Below, one piece after another: positions 40,602 through 49,838 of a DNA stretch of 64,000 nt. The notes beneath the pieces are model-generated. The model was not told where the DNA came from. It searched no databases and worked only from the letters and a program-made list of their open reading frames with translations. Numbering within the stretch: the stretch's first letter is position 1; each line of letters begins with the position of its first letter. The position numbers were made by a program, and so were the translations under genes. The DNA comes from COE1 sp910588595. GTDB lineage: Bacteria; Bacillota; Clostridia; Lachnospirales; Lachnospiraceae. Where the stretch lies: contig CARDBT010000005.1 in assembly GCA_948957135.1 (NCBI GenBank), positions 1-64,000 on the forward strand, read 5' to 3'.

Positions 40602-41981
40602 ATGTCAGTTACCATGAACACCTTGCAGGCTCTTGACCAGTACATGACTACATATGCAAGCAGCGACAACAGCAATTTCAACAAAAAGCACAACAAGCGC
40701 AGTTCACGCTTTGCCATGCATGATTCCAGCGAACTGCAGAATCTATACAGCACTATCCAATGGAAAAGCCGTTTTGCTCCGCTTTATCTCACAGATCCCA
40801 CGCCGCGCTCTATCGCATATGCGATCCATCTGAAGGAAAGTGCCAACAATTTGAAACAGACGATCGGTGCGCTCAGCGACGACGATGATCTGTTCTCTTT
40901 GAAATCCGCCTACAGCGACAATGAATCGCTGGCGAGTGTGGAATACGAACCAGACGATGCCGACGGCGAAGTACCGACGGACTTTACGCTCGAGGTTGAA
41001 AATTTCGCCTCTCCACAGGTCAACACCGGCAAATACATGAAAGCGAACCAGCCAGTCTCATTGAGCCCGGACAGTTATTCTTTTGACATTCTGACCAACA
41101 AGCTCCACTATGAGCTGCAGTTCAATGTGCACGAGGGGGACACGAACTACGAGCTGCAAAAAAAGCTCTCCCGCCTGATCAACAATTCCGATATCGGAGT
41201 GTCAGCAAAGGTTGTCGAGACCAGGGGGCTCACGGCTTTGGAAGTAACTTCCGATGCGTATGGACTGCCGGTCCAGGGGGAACGCCACTTCACGATCACG
41301 GACGAAAACACCACCTACCGCAACGGTATCGTTGATTATCTGGGACTGAACAAGAACATCAAGGAGGCAACCAACGCGGTGTACAGCATCAACGGAAATG
41401 AGGAATCCTCTTATTCCAACACGTTCAATGTACATGGCGCGTACCACGTGACACTGCATCCCGAGAATTCTGCTGCAGACATGAACTCCATGCCGGACCA
41501 GCTTGCGGCGCGCGCAGCTGCCATGACCAAGGCATCTGCCACCAGTGCCCAGAACTCCGTCGCCAAGATCGGATTGTATCCCGACGCCGAATCGCTCTCC
41601 AACAATATCGAGACCTTTGTGGACGGCTACAATCGATTTATGAACGGCGTGATCAACGACGAGACGGAGGCATCACTCACGAAGCTTTTGTCCAAGGATC
41701 TGCACAAATTTCTCGATCTGCATAGCTACAATCTCGAAAAATATGGGATCAGCATCAACGAAGACGCCACGCTTGACTACCAGAAAGGCGTGGAGATCAC
41801 TGACGCAGCTGCCATAAAGGGATTCGGTTCGCAGATCCTGCGCAAATTGAGTGCGATCTCACTCGACCCGATGGAGTACATCGACCGAAGGATCTGCGCC
41901 TACTCCAATCCCAATGCAAGCTATCCGAATCCATACATGACAAGTATTTACACAGGTATGTTATACAATAATTATATGTAA
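40602..41981 (+). CDS. FliD-like (flagellar hook-associated) protein
   Basis: 459 residues. The middle part has the FliD-type pattern FTLEVENFASPQVNTG ... YELQKKLSRLINNSDIGVSAKV, where FliD also has short beta-rich repeats, and the C-terminal KYGISINEDATLDYQKGVEI resembles the end of FliD. The classic FliD N-terminus (GLxTxxxV) is missing, and the first 130 residues are polar. AAGGAGG lies 8 bases before the ATG at 40602; an upstream ATG at 40539 has no site. It stands alone, without other flagellar genes. A filament-cap or related surface role is inferred. Confidence 0.55.
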   Translation: MSVTMNTLQALDQYMTTYASSDNSNFNKKHNKRSSRFAMHDSSELQNLYSTIQWKSRFAPLYLTDPTPRSIAYAIHLKESANNLKQTIGALSDDDDLFSLKSAYSDNESLASVEYEPDDADGEVPTDFTLEVENFASPQVNTGKYMKANQPVSLSPDSYSFDILTNKLHYELQFNVHEGDTNYELQKKLSRLINNSDIGVSAKVVETRGLTALEVTSDAYGLPVQGERHFTITDENTTYRNGIVDYLGLNKNIKEATNAVYSINGNEESSYSNTFNVHGAYHVTLHPENSAADMNSMPDQLAARAAAMTKASATSAQNSVAKIGLYPDAESLSNNIETFVDGYNRFMNGVINDETEASLTKLLSKDLHKFLDLHSYNLEKYGISINEDATLDYQKGVEITDAAAIKGFGSQILRKLSAISLDPMEYIDRRICAYSNPNASYPNPYMTSIYTGMLYNNYM

Positions 41982-42010
41982 AAAAACGTCGCTTGAAAGC
42001 GACGTTTTTT
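41981..42010. terminator. Bidirectional terminator between the FliD-like gene and glf
   Basis: Arms ACGTCGCTT (41986-41994) and AAGCGACGT (41997-42005) with A-run before and T-run after, between convergent genes. Confidence 0.88.
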
Positions 42011-43143
42011 TATCTTTCTCCCGCGGCCATCTCCAGCGCGGCAGCGATCACCTTGTCCATATCATAGTATCTGTACTGCCCCAGCCTTCCCCCGAAAAGC
42101 ACATTGCCCTGCCCTGACGCAAGGCGCAGATACTTCTGGTACAGCGCGGCATTCCTCTCGTCATTGACCGGATAATACGGCTCGTCACCGCGCTTCCACT
42201 CTCTGGGATACTCCCTCGTGATCACGGTGTCCGGCTGTTGTCCGAACTCAAAATGCTTGTGTTCAATGATGCGCGTAAACGGTACATCCCGCTCCGTGTA
42301 ATTGACCACTGCATTTCCCTGATAATTCTCCTCACCCTCCAAAAGCTCTGTCTCAAATGCGAGGGAACGATACTCCAGCGCACCTTCACAATAATCAAAA
42401 AACGCATCGATCATACCGGTATAGAGCACTTTTTTAAACGAATGCCGCCCGTCATTTGTGACATATGTGTCATTTTTGTCGTCCTTTCTGGCAAACTCTT
42501 CAAATGAGGTGTCAAGCTGTACCTCAATGCCCTCGAGGAGTCTCTCAACCATACCTGTATAGCCGCCCTTTGGAATCCCCTGATACGGATCATTAAAGTA
42601 GTTGTTGTCAAACGTAAAGCGAACAGGCAGACGCTTGATGATGAATGCCGGCAGTTCTTTGCAGTCGCGCCCCCACTGCTTCTCCGTATACCCTTTGACA
42701 AGTTTCTCATATATGTCTGTTCCGACAAGAGACAGCGCCTGTTCCTCGAGATTTGCAGGCTCTGTGATATTCAGGTCCGCAATCTGCGATTGAATGCGCT
42801 CTCTTGCCTCCTTCGGCGTCCTGACATTCCACATTCTGGCAAATGTGTTCATGTTAAAAGGAAGATTGTAGAGTTCGTCCTTGTAGACTGCCACCGGCGA
42901 GTTGACGTAATTGTTGAACTCCGCCAGCTCGTTGACATAGCTCCAGATCTTTTTGTCCGATGTATGGAATATATGAGCGCCGTATCTGTGGACATGGATC
43001 CCCTTGATCTCCTCCGTATAGATATTCCCGGCGATGTGCCCCCTCCTGTCGATCACAAGACACTTTCTGCCGGCTTTTTTCATCTCACTGGCAAACACGG
43101 CACCAAATAGCCCCGCACCGACCACCAAATAATCGTAATTCAT
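42010..43143 (-). CDS. glf: UDP-galactopyranose mutase
   Basis: 377 residues. FAD-binding YLVVGAGLFGAVFASEM, then GGHIAGN-like RRGHIAGNIY, RYGAHIFHT and the C-terminal LFGGRLGQYRYYDMD. Converts UDP-galactopyranose to UDP-galactofuranose with reduced FAD, for cell-surface glycans. The ATG at 43143 has AGGAGG 7 bases upstream. Confidence 0.95.
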   Translation of the reverse strand: MNYDYLVVGAGLFGAVFASEMKKAGRKCLVIDRRGHIAGNIYTEEIKGIHVHRYGAHIFHTSDKKIWSYVNELAEFNNYVNSPVAVYKDELYNLPFNMNTFARMWNVRTPKEARERIQSQIADLNITEPANLEEQALSLVGTDIYEKLVKGYTEKQWGRDCKELPAFIIKRLPVRFTFDNNYFNDPYQGIPKGGYTGMVERLLEGIEVQLDTSFEEFARKDDKNDTYVTNDGRHSFKKVLYTGMIDAFFDYCEGALEYRSLAFETELLEGEENYQGNAVVNYTERDVPFTRIIEHKHFEFGQQPDTVITREYPREWKRGDEPYYPVNDERNAALYQKYLRLASGQGNVLFGGRLGQYRYYDMDKVIAAALEMAAGER

Positions 43144-43161
43144 TTCCAATCCTCCTAACTC

Positions 43162-44259
43162 CTAATTCATGATCAATTTCGGCTCCACCGGTTTCCAATC
43201 CCGCGCAAGCTGTTCGTACTCGGCAGCCTTCTCTGTCAGTCTTGTCTGCTCAAGCTCATACTCCTTCTGAGGCAGCGCCCTGATCTTCGGAGATTTGGTA
43301 AGCTTCCTGCAGCACAGCGCCAACGCCATAAACGCAGACGTTCCGCTGCTCGCCACGTCGATCTCACTCTCACAGTCATATCCAGCCCGGTGAAACCACT
43401 TGGCAGCCTCCTCAAAATCCTCTTTCTTTATGAAGAAATATCCCAGCTCCATGCACATCTCCGCCGACGGTATCGTCGCCTCCTCACTCAGCGCTACTTT
43501 GAGCATACTGACTGGATTGTCCGTTATCCTGTAGATCTTGAGAAGCACGGCGATCATCTGTCTGCACAGCAGTTCCTTTCCCTCCGCGCGCTTCTCCACC
43601 AATGCGCGCTCAAAAAATCCCTCTGCAGTCCCCAGCTCCTCCTCTGTACCAGCCTTGTAGAGCTCCCGCAGATACATTCCCATCAGCCGGTCAGAGAGCG
43701 CGCCGCGCTCTGCGATGATCTTCTCAAACACTCCAAAATCCCTGCTGCTGTGGCTGCCCTGCGGACGGTGCAGGATCTCAATGTCACTGTCGTAGATCAC
43801 CGGATTGAGATTAACGGTCTCATGAATCGGTTCGATCCATGTAAATTCCCTGAGTCTCTTAAATAATTTCGGCCGCAGGTCACGCGCAAAGTTTTCTGTC
43901 GGATGGTTGATCTGCTCTGTCACATAGATCATCTGTACGATCTCCACCTCAGGCAGCATGGCGCGCTTCAACGCCTTGAGCTTGTCCTGATTCTCGCGGT
44001 CTATGACCTCGTCCGCATCTGCCGAATAGATATAATCACCTGTGGCCTTTGAAAAGGCAAAATTTCTGGCAGCTGCAAAATCATCATTCCACGCGTAATC
44101 ATACAGGTATGGTGTGTACTCTGATGCGATCTTTTTGGTGTCATCTGAGGAACCTGTATCCACGATAATGATCTCATCCATTATATCCTTCAGCGAATCA
44201 AGACAATCCCGCAATACCGCAGATTCATTTTTTACGATCATGCATAAACTGAATTTCAT
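43162..44259 (-). CDS. Family 2 glycosyltransferase with TPR-like C-terminus
   Basis: 365 residues. GT2 N-terminus SLCMIVKNESAVLRDCLDS, IIIVDTGSSDDT (nucleotide-binding Asp) and SADADEVI (DxD-like metal site). The C-terminal 170 residues are helical repeats (GYFFIKKEDFEEAAKWFHRAGY). Such SunS/tetratricopeptide GT2 enzymes modify proteins or surface glycans. 18 bp upstream of glf, probably one operon. Start at 44259 with GGGGGG upstream. Confidence 0.85.
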   Translation of the reverse strand: MKFSLCMIVKNESAVLRDCLDSLKDIMDEIIIVDTGSSDDTKKIASEYTPYLYDYAWNDDFAAARNFAFSKATGDYIYSADADEVIDRENQDKLKALKRAMLPEVEIVQMIYVTEQINHPTENFARDLRPKLFKRLREFTWIEPIHETVNLNPVIYDSDIEILHRPQGSHSSRDFGVFEKIIAERGALSDRLMGMYLRELYKAGTEEELGTAEGFFERALVEKRAEGKELLCRQMIAVLLKIYRITDNPVSMLKVALSEEATIPSAEMCMELGYFFIKKEDFEEAAKWFHRAGYDCESEIDVASSGTSAFMALALCCRKLTKSPKIRALPQKEYELEQTRLTEKAAEYEQLARDWKPVEPKLIMN

Positions 44260-44551
44260 ACTTATACCCCCCTGCGTGCTTGACACGCATACCAATCAAT
44301 CATTCTTGACAATAAAATACTGTTCCTGGATCTTATTGCATGAAAGCGACCTTCCTTCAACATTATCCTTCATGGCATCATATTTTTGCTTGATATTATT
44401 GTAACGAACTTTACATAATTTCTCAACTATTTCTTTTATAAAATATCAAGAATAAAATTACAAGAAAGAGATCCACAAGGTTAAGTTTTCAGAATATTCT
44501 GACGATATAACTTATGTAGTGTATTTATGTAAATATTTGAGGAGGAGCCGC

Positions 44552-45025
44552 ATGGAATATCGACAGAAATATGAGAGTTTATTGCAGACACTGTGTAATG
44601 CATACAATAAAATGTTTAAACTGCTGGAATGTGTAGAGCACTGCGATCAGGAGCTCACACGCCTGTCACGGATCAACCGCCCCAGCGTTGAGGAGGTTTG
44701 CCGTATCACCGAATACAAGGAGCGCCTGATCGTCACTTTAGATCAGATCTCGATCGCCATCGATCCTGTTCACGATCAGCTTGATGGCATCCGGGCGCTT
44801 TGTCAGGAGATCGACAGCCACCCGATGTATCTCCACTTAAATGATCTGCAGCTGCTGGTCTACTACTATATCCGCCAGGTCATCAACAAGGAGGACATCA
44901 ACAATCCGGAGATCATCGACCGCCTCAATTACTATAAGGAATCGCTGACGCTGGACAAGGCGCTCAGCGAAGTTCCCGAATCACAGAAACAGATCTTTAT
45001 GCTGATGCCTGACAAAAAACTGTGA
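44552..45025 (+). CDS. Small helical protein, FlgN-like
   Basis: 157 residues, nearly all alpha-helical (YRQKYESLLQTLCNAYNKMF; ITEYKERLIVTLDQISIAID). The length and heptad pattern resemble FlgN-type flagellar chaperones, but no motif is decisive. Start at 44552 with GGAGGAG upstream. The spacer 44260-44551 has no other gene. Confidence 0.5.
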   Translation: MEYRQKYESLLQTLCNAYNKMFKLLECVEHCDQELTRLSRINRPSVEEVCRITEYKERLIVTLDQISIAIDPVHDQLDGIRALCQEIDSHPMYLHLNDLQLLVYYYIRQVINKEDINNPEIIDRLNYYKESLTLDKALSEVPESQKQIFMLMPDKKL

Positions 45026-45040
45026 GTACAAGATATAATA

Positions 45041-45085
45041 TGGGCGTGCAGAAGAGAGTGATCCTCAACTGCACGCCCATATTAT
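45041..45085 (+). terminator. Hairpin after the FlgN-like gene
   Basis: GGGCGTGCAG (45041-45050) and CTGCACGCCC (45068-45077) with a 17-base loop, then ATATTATT. Strong stem, weak T-run. Confidence 0.55.
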
Positions 45086-45250
45086 TAAATAGTTAGAGTG
45101 AGCTGTGTACACTTATGGTATTAATATCCATTAAACGTACTTAAACAGTATAACACTATTTTCCATTTTAGTCAATTGATTTTCCGTCGTATACTTAAAA
45201 TTTGTATACTTAAAATTGTTCGCTTAAATTTTCTCCTCATTGTCAGCCGT

Positions 45251-47170
45251 TCAGACAGTGCTTAACATTTCCGTTCCTTTTCGCTCTTTCTTAATCCGAT
45301 ACATCATCATATCGGACTGACCGATATAGTATTCAATGCCTTGTGTTTCATCTGCCGGGGAAGCGACTACCGTTCCCAGACTCATACTCAATCGTACCGG
45401 AAGTTCATGCCTTGTATTATACAACTCCACCCCATCCACGATCCTGCGCTTCAAAATGTCCGCACTGCACTCCTCACTGTAGGTGCCAAGCATCAGAAAT
45501 TCATCTCCGCCATAGCGGATGCACAGATACGAGCTGTCAGGACAGGACTGCTTTAAGATCATGGCTGCTGCCCTGATCGCCTGATCTCCGATCTCGTGCC
45601 CATAGATATCATTGATCGATTTGAGCCCATCGAGGTCGGCAAACAGGAATATCGTCTGCCTGCCCTCGTCCCTGTTTTTCTCCAGCATAGGTTCTGCCAG
45701 ATCTTTTATGGCAAACCTGTTATAGAGGTCTGTAAGCGAATCATGCATATACATATGCGCCAGTTTCCGGTTCAGCTTCCTGATGCAGGCATTCTGTTTG
45801 ATATGTTCGATCGCCGCATTGAGTTCACTCACCCAGTAAAACAGATTCTCATTAAAGATATAGTCCATACATTCCTGCAGGATGCAGTATCCAAAATTCC
45901 TGCCGTAAAGATGCAATGGAAGAAACACAAACACGTGGGAATCCTTTCCATCCTTAAGATAATCTTCCGGCACCAGACTTGATGTCTGTATCATCTGCGG
46001 TTCATACTGTTGCGCCGGATCCATATTCTCTTTGAACATCAGGCGCATCTGCTGCGGATAATCTTTCCCGCTGCTCTTTGCCTCACTGTCCACATAGTGG
46101 TTAAGCTCGTATTCATCCTGATCGATCATGAGGCACAGATGCGAAAATGAAAATCGGATCCGCTCGCCCTCGAGCACAGAACAAAACTCACGTTCGTCCC
46201 TGCACGATAAGAGCTGTTTCTGCATGACATTGATGCGCCATCTGATCCCCAGATTGTCATATTCCATATCGGACTTTTGCTTCTGCACTTTCTGAAAAAG
46301 TTCAATCCCCCTGTCACAGCCACAGCTCAGATTGGGGCTGAACTCTGATCTCACATAGACCGCGTGCGGATATTCCCTGCCCTCCATCATGCCGAGCAGC
46401 TGCTCCACCGCCTGCCTGCCCAGGCTCTCCTTGCTCCTTCCCACGCTGGAGATGGACGGAATATTGCAGTACGCCTGTGACAGATCGTCAAAGCCTGTCA
46501 CGAGCAGATCATCGGGCACCTTATATCCAAACTGTTCTGCCATCTTGATATATCCGATCGCCATATCGTCATTTGCACACACGACAGCATCCGGAATGCC
46601 AATCCCCATCTCATAAAAATCGAGGAACGCCTGCTCCCCGCTCTCGCGGGAAAAGGCATAATCGCGTATTCTCCTGGTTTCAACAGGGATGGCATGTCCG
46701 GTGAGCACATCGACAAACGCTTTTTTGCGCTCTTTATTTTCTATGTGGTCACAAAATCCCCCGACATAATTCATTGTGCGGCAGCCGTGTACCGTGATCA
46801 GATGCTCTATCAGCTCTGACATCGCAGCATAATTGTTAGTACCGATAAAATGAAATTCCGGCACATCCTGTTCGAGGCTGATACAGGGGATATTTCTGCT
46901 CCTGATCTGTTCCATCAGCGATTCGATCCTGTTGTACGATGCGATATTGTTAGATAATATGAGCATCCCATCAAATTCTGACTGAAGAGCAAGATTGAAA
47001 ATGCGGTACTCACCGTCATTGAACTCTTTTTCCTCCTCAAATCCTCCATATGTATTGAATATATACAGATCATTGCCTGTCTCTTCGACTTTCTGCTGCA
47101 TACCTTTCAGTATCCCGCCGATGTGTTCGCCGTTCCATGCAGTAGAAAATACCGCTATCTTCTTTCCCAT
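45251..47170 (-). CDS. LacI-type sugar-sensor domain fused to a GGDEF diguanylate cyclase
   Basis: 639 residues. The N-terminal 280 residues form a periplasmic-binding-protein fold like LacI-family effector domains (IAVFSTAWNGEHIGGILKGM; DAVVCANDDMAIGYIKMAEQ; VTGFDDLSQA), but no HTH precedes it and no signal peptide is present. The middle 150 residues are of unknown fold. The GGDEF domain near residue 554 is RYGGDEFLML with an intact active site; no RxxD inhibitory site is seen before it. It probably makes cyclic di-GMP in response to a cytoplasmic sugar. Next to a chemoreceptor and glycan genes. Confidence 0.88.
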   Translation of the reverse strand: MGKKIAVFSTAWNGEHIGGILKGMQQKVEETGNDLYIFNTYGGFEEEKEFNDGEYRIFNLALQSEFDGMLILSNNIASYNRIESLMEQIRSRNIPCISLEQDVPEFHFIGTNNYAAMSELIEHLITVHGCRTMNYVGGFCDHIENKERKKAFVDVLTGHAIPVETRRIRDYAFSRESGEQAFLDFYEMGIGIPDAVVCANDDMAIGYIKMAEQFGYKVPDDLLVTGFDDLSQAYCNIPSISSVGRSKESLGRQAVEQLLGMMEGREYPHAVYVRSEFSPNLSCGCDRGIELFQKVQKQKSDMEYDNLGIRWRINVMQKQLLSCRDEREFCSVLEGERIRFSFSHLCLMIDQDEYELNHYVDSEAKSSGKDYPQQMRLMFKENMDPAQQYEPQMIQTSSLVPEDYLKDGKDSHVFVFLPLHLYGRNFGYCILQECMDYIFNENLFYWVSELNAAIEHIKQNACIRKLNRKLAHMYMHDSLTDLYNRFAIKDLAEPMLEKNRDEGRQTIFLFADLDGLKSINDIYGHEIGDQAIRAAAMILKQSCPDSSYLCIRYGGDEFLMLGTYSEECSADILKRRIVDGVELYNTRHELPVRLSMSLGTVVASPADETQGIEYYIGQSDMMMYRIKKERKGTEMLSTV

Positions 47171-47227
47171 TGATAACCATCCCCTTAATATCCTGTCCCA
47201 GACAGTTCCTTATCCGGCAAGCCGCTC

Positions 47228-49705
47228 TCAATGCTGCCCTGTAATGAAATAATTCAGGTTTTCCTCCACTGCGATCGACAGATTTTTGAGCTCCACTGCC
47301 GTTCTTGCCAGCGATGCCGTGGCATCATTGAGCTCATTCATCGACGTGTTGGTCTGCTCTGTCGTCGCGGCGTTCTCCTCCGCTATCGCGGACAGGTTCG
47401 TCATAAGTCCTACCACATGCTCTCCTGATCTGCCGCACACGTCGACCTGATCCTGCACAACACCCATACCAACAACAGCATTGGATATCCCTTCGTCAAC
47501 AACCGCAAATTTCGCCTTGGTCTCATCGAGCGCTGTCTTCTGGCTCATGATCATGTCTGTCACTTCGTTGATGGACTGCACGGTCTGCTGAGACTCCTTC
47601 GACAATGCCAGAATGATATCATCGATGACTTTTGCCGATGAGTTGGTCTGTTCTGCAAGTTTCTGGATCTCACTTGCCACCACTGCAAAACCTCTGCCTG
47701 CCTCTCCTGCCCTCGCCGCCTCTATGCTGGCATTCAGCGACAGCAGGTTTGTCTGGCTTGCAATCTCTGCGATCAGGTTGACAACTTCCTGGATCTTTAC
47801 GACGGATTCGTTTGTCTTGTGGATCTGATCGGATATCCTTACAAATGCCTCCGTTGTCTGATCGCTCGTGCTGCTCAGTTCGTGGACGATCTTTGCCGCC
47901 TCTGAACCCTTTTGATTCATCTCCTTTGCAGTGTCTGACAGATTGTTCACGCTCTCTGTGATCTGGGACATGTTTTCCTGCATGATCGTTACCTGCTGGG
48001 AGGACTCGGAGATATCTCCTGCCTGTGTCGCCGCTCCCCTTGCGATCTCTTCCAAAGCCGTGCTCACCACCTCCGAGGCGTTCCTGGTCTTGTTTGCCTT
48101 ACTTTCAAGCTCACTTCCTGCCTCCGCGAGATTTGTTGAGATACCTTTCAGCTGGCTGATACTGCCCTCAAGTTTGTCCAAAAATCCATTCAGGTTTCTG
48201 CCAAACTGTGAGAACTCGTCATTTTTATCCGCCCTGATCCTGACAGAAATATTTCCCTGAGCGATCTTGTCCAGCGATTTCTTAAAGTTCGTCACTCCTC
48301 TGTCAATACCGGTGCCGATCAGGATCGTCATACCGACAAGTATCATTGACGCCACGATCAGCACGATCACACTCAGCTTCTCCACAGTCGATTTGATCTG
48401 TGCCATATCCTTGGATGCCATACCCTTGATCACCTCGCACAAGGTTGTTAGATCCGCGTTCAGCGTCGCATTTTCCGCCTTTAATGCAAGGATCTTGTCA
48501 TCGAGTGCTTTCATCTGTGAGAGGATCTCCTTCTTGGCGCCGAGTTTCGCTGTTGAATCCTCAGCAAGCCCGCTGTCTGTCGTATATAACGGTATATTGG
48601 TCTCCATCTCTGTGAGCAGCTGGTCGATTCCTGTGTAGATCTCCGTCACATCTTTTCCCTCAACCACCAGCTTGCTGTACGATTCAACTTCCTTATCAAG
48701 CTGCTCCAGGCTTCCACCGAAACCATAGGCACCCGAATAAGCCCCGCCGTACTTGTAGCCATATGTCATATCATTGGGCTCCAGATAAAGCGTATACTCT
48801 ATATTGGCGTAATCCTGGGGATCATACTCACTGATCGGAATCTGCACTGCAAACTCCTCCCATGCCCCGTCACCGATATCGTTAAAGTTACAACCCACAC
48901 GGATCGCCCTCTGTCCATCAAACGTGGTGACTTCGCTGTCCACATAAGCCGTATTGGAACCAGTCACCGAACCGACTGCATCCAGATCAACCTCCGCCTG
49001 ATCTGCCCCCTTGGTAAACTTGATATCCGTGATATAACAGTCGCCGTGATAGGTAAGTGTCCCACCGATTCTAAAGATCAGAGAATTCCTCCTCACACCG
49101 TGTGGCACAGGTCCTGTGTAGACAAGCTTTTCGTATTCTTTGCCGTCTATCTCTACACGCTCACCGCTCGTCCACATTGTGGCATCCATCCACTTGATCT
49201 CTATCCATTCAGGCTTGTCGATCAACACGGAAAAGCTATCAGAGAGAGCACTGTTCGCTTCCATGTACTGTCCGTACAGTCCGCTTGCACCGTCAAATCC
49301 CCTAGTGTTGCTCATCTTACTGATCTCGCTGTAATTAGTCTGGATCCTTGTCAGTTCATCCAGCATTTTGCTGATATTTTCCCTGTATGCCAAACCTGTC
49401 ATGTCCTGCAGCGATTCCACGTTAGAGAGCATCTGGGACAAGTTGTCCAGAATGTTATCCAGATACTTCTGGTCGATATAGTACTGATACTGTGCCTCCA
49501 ATGCAAGGTTTTTCGCCTGTAGCACGTCGATCTCATTGACGATCGAGCCGATCTCGCTGTTGCTGCTGTTCCTGTTTAGCGAATTGATCCCCAGCACGCC
49601 GATGCAGACCGCCACCAGGATCGAAAAGATCCCCATCAGCAGTATCTTGCTCTTGATCGTCTGAAACACGCCTGTACCTCCCATTGCATTTTTATCCCCA
49701 TTCAT
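47228..49705 (-). CDS. Methyl-accepting chemotaxis protein with a large extracellular domain
   Basis: 825 residues. TM1 about 20-42; an ectodomain of about 400 residues with helical parts and a beta-rich middle (ERVEIDGKEYEKLVYTGPVP; GGTLTYHGDCYITDIKFTKG) resembling carbohydrate-binding beta-sandwiches; TM2 about 443-467; HAMP; then a long signalling coil with the conserved tip EIASQTNLLSLNASIEAARA. Senses an external ligand and signals to CheA. GGAGG precedes the ATG. By context the ligand may be a glycan or oligosaccharide. Confidence 0.92.
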   Translation of the reverse strand: MNGDKNAMGGTGVFQTIKSKILLMGIFSILVAVCIGVLGINSLNRNSSNSEIGSIVNEIDVLQAKNLALEAQYQYYIDQKYLDNILDNLSQMLSNVESLQDMTGLAYRENISKMLDELTRIQTNYSEISKMSNTRGFDGASGLYGQYMEANSALSDSFSVLIDKPEWIEIKWMDATMWTSGERVEIDGKEYEKLVYTGPVPHGVRRNSLIFRIGGTLTYHGDCYITDIKFTKGADQAEVDLDAVGSVTGSNTAYVDSEVTTFDGQRAIRVGCNFNDIGDGAWEEFAVQIPISEYDPQDYANIEYTLYLEPNDMTYGYKYGGAYSGAYGFGGSLEQLDKEVESYSKLVVEGKDVTEIYTGIDQLLTEMETNIPLYTTDSGLAEDSTAKLGAKKEILSQMKALDDKILALKAENATLNADLTTLCEVIKGMASKDMAQIKSTVEKLSVIVLIVASMILVGMTILIGTGIDRGVTNFKKSLDKIAQGNISVRIRADKNDEFSQFGRNLNGFLDKLEGSISQLKGISTNLAEAGSELESKANKTRNASEVVSTALEEIARGAATQAGDISESSQQVTIMQENMSQITESVNNLSDTAKEMNQKGSEAAKIVHELSSTSDQTTEAFVRISDQIHKTNESVVKIQEVVNLIAEIASQTNLLSLNASIEAARAGEAGRGFAVVASEIQKLAEQTNSSAKVIDDIILALSKESQQTVQSINEVTDMIMSQKTALDETKAKFAVVDEGISNAVVGMGVVQDQVDVCGRSGEHVVGLMTNLSAIAEENAATTEQTNTSMNELNDATASLARTAVELKNLSIAVEENLNYFITGQH

Positions 49706-49838
49706 GATGTCATCCTCCGTTCTTATCCCGACAGCCTAAAAAGCCTGTCTCAAAATATAAAAGCTCCACGATATACTGTATGGCATAAACCGGCAGCAAG
49801 CCGCATGCAAACAAAATATCATGTCCTTGCTTTTTATA

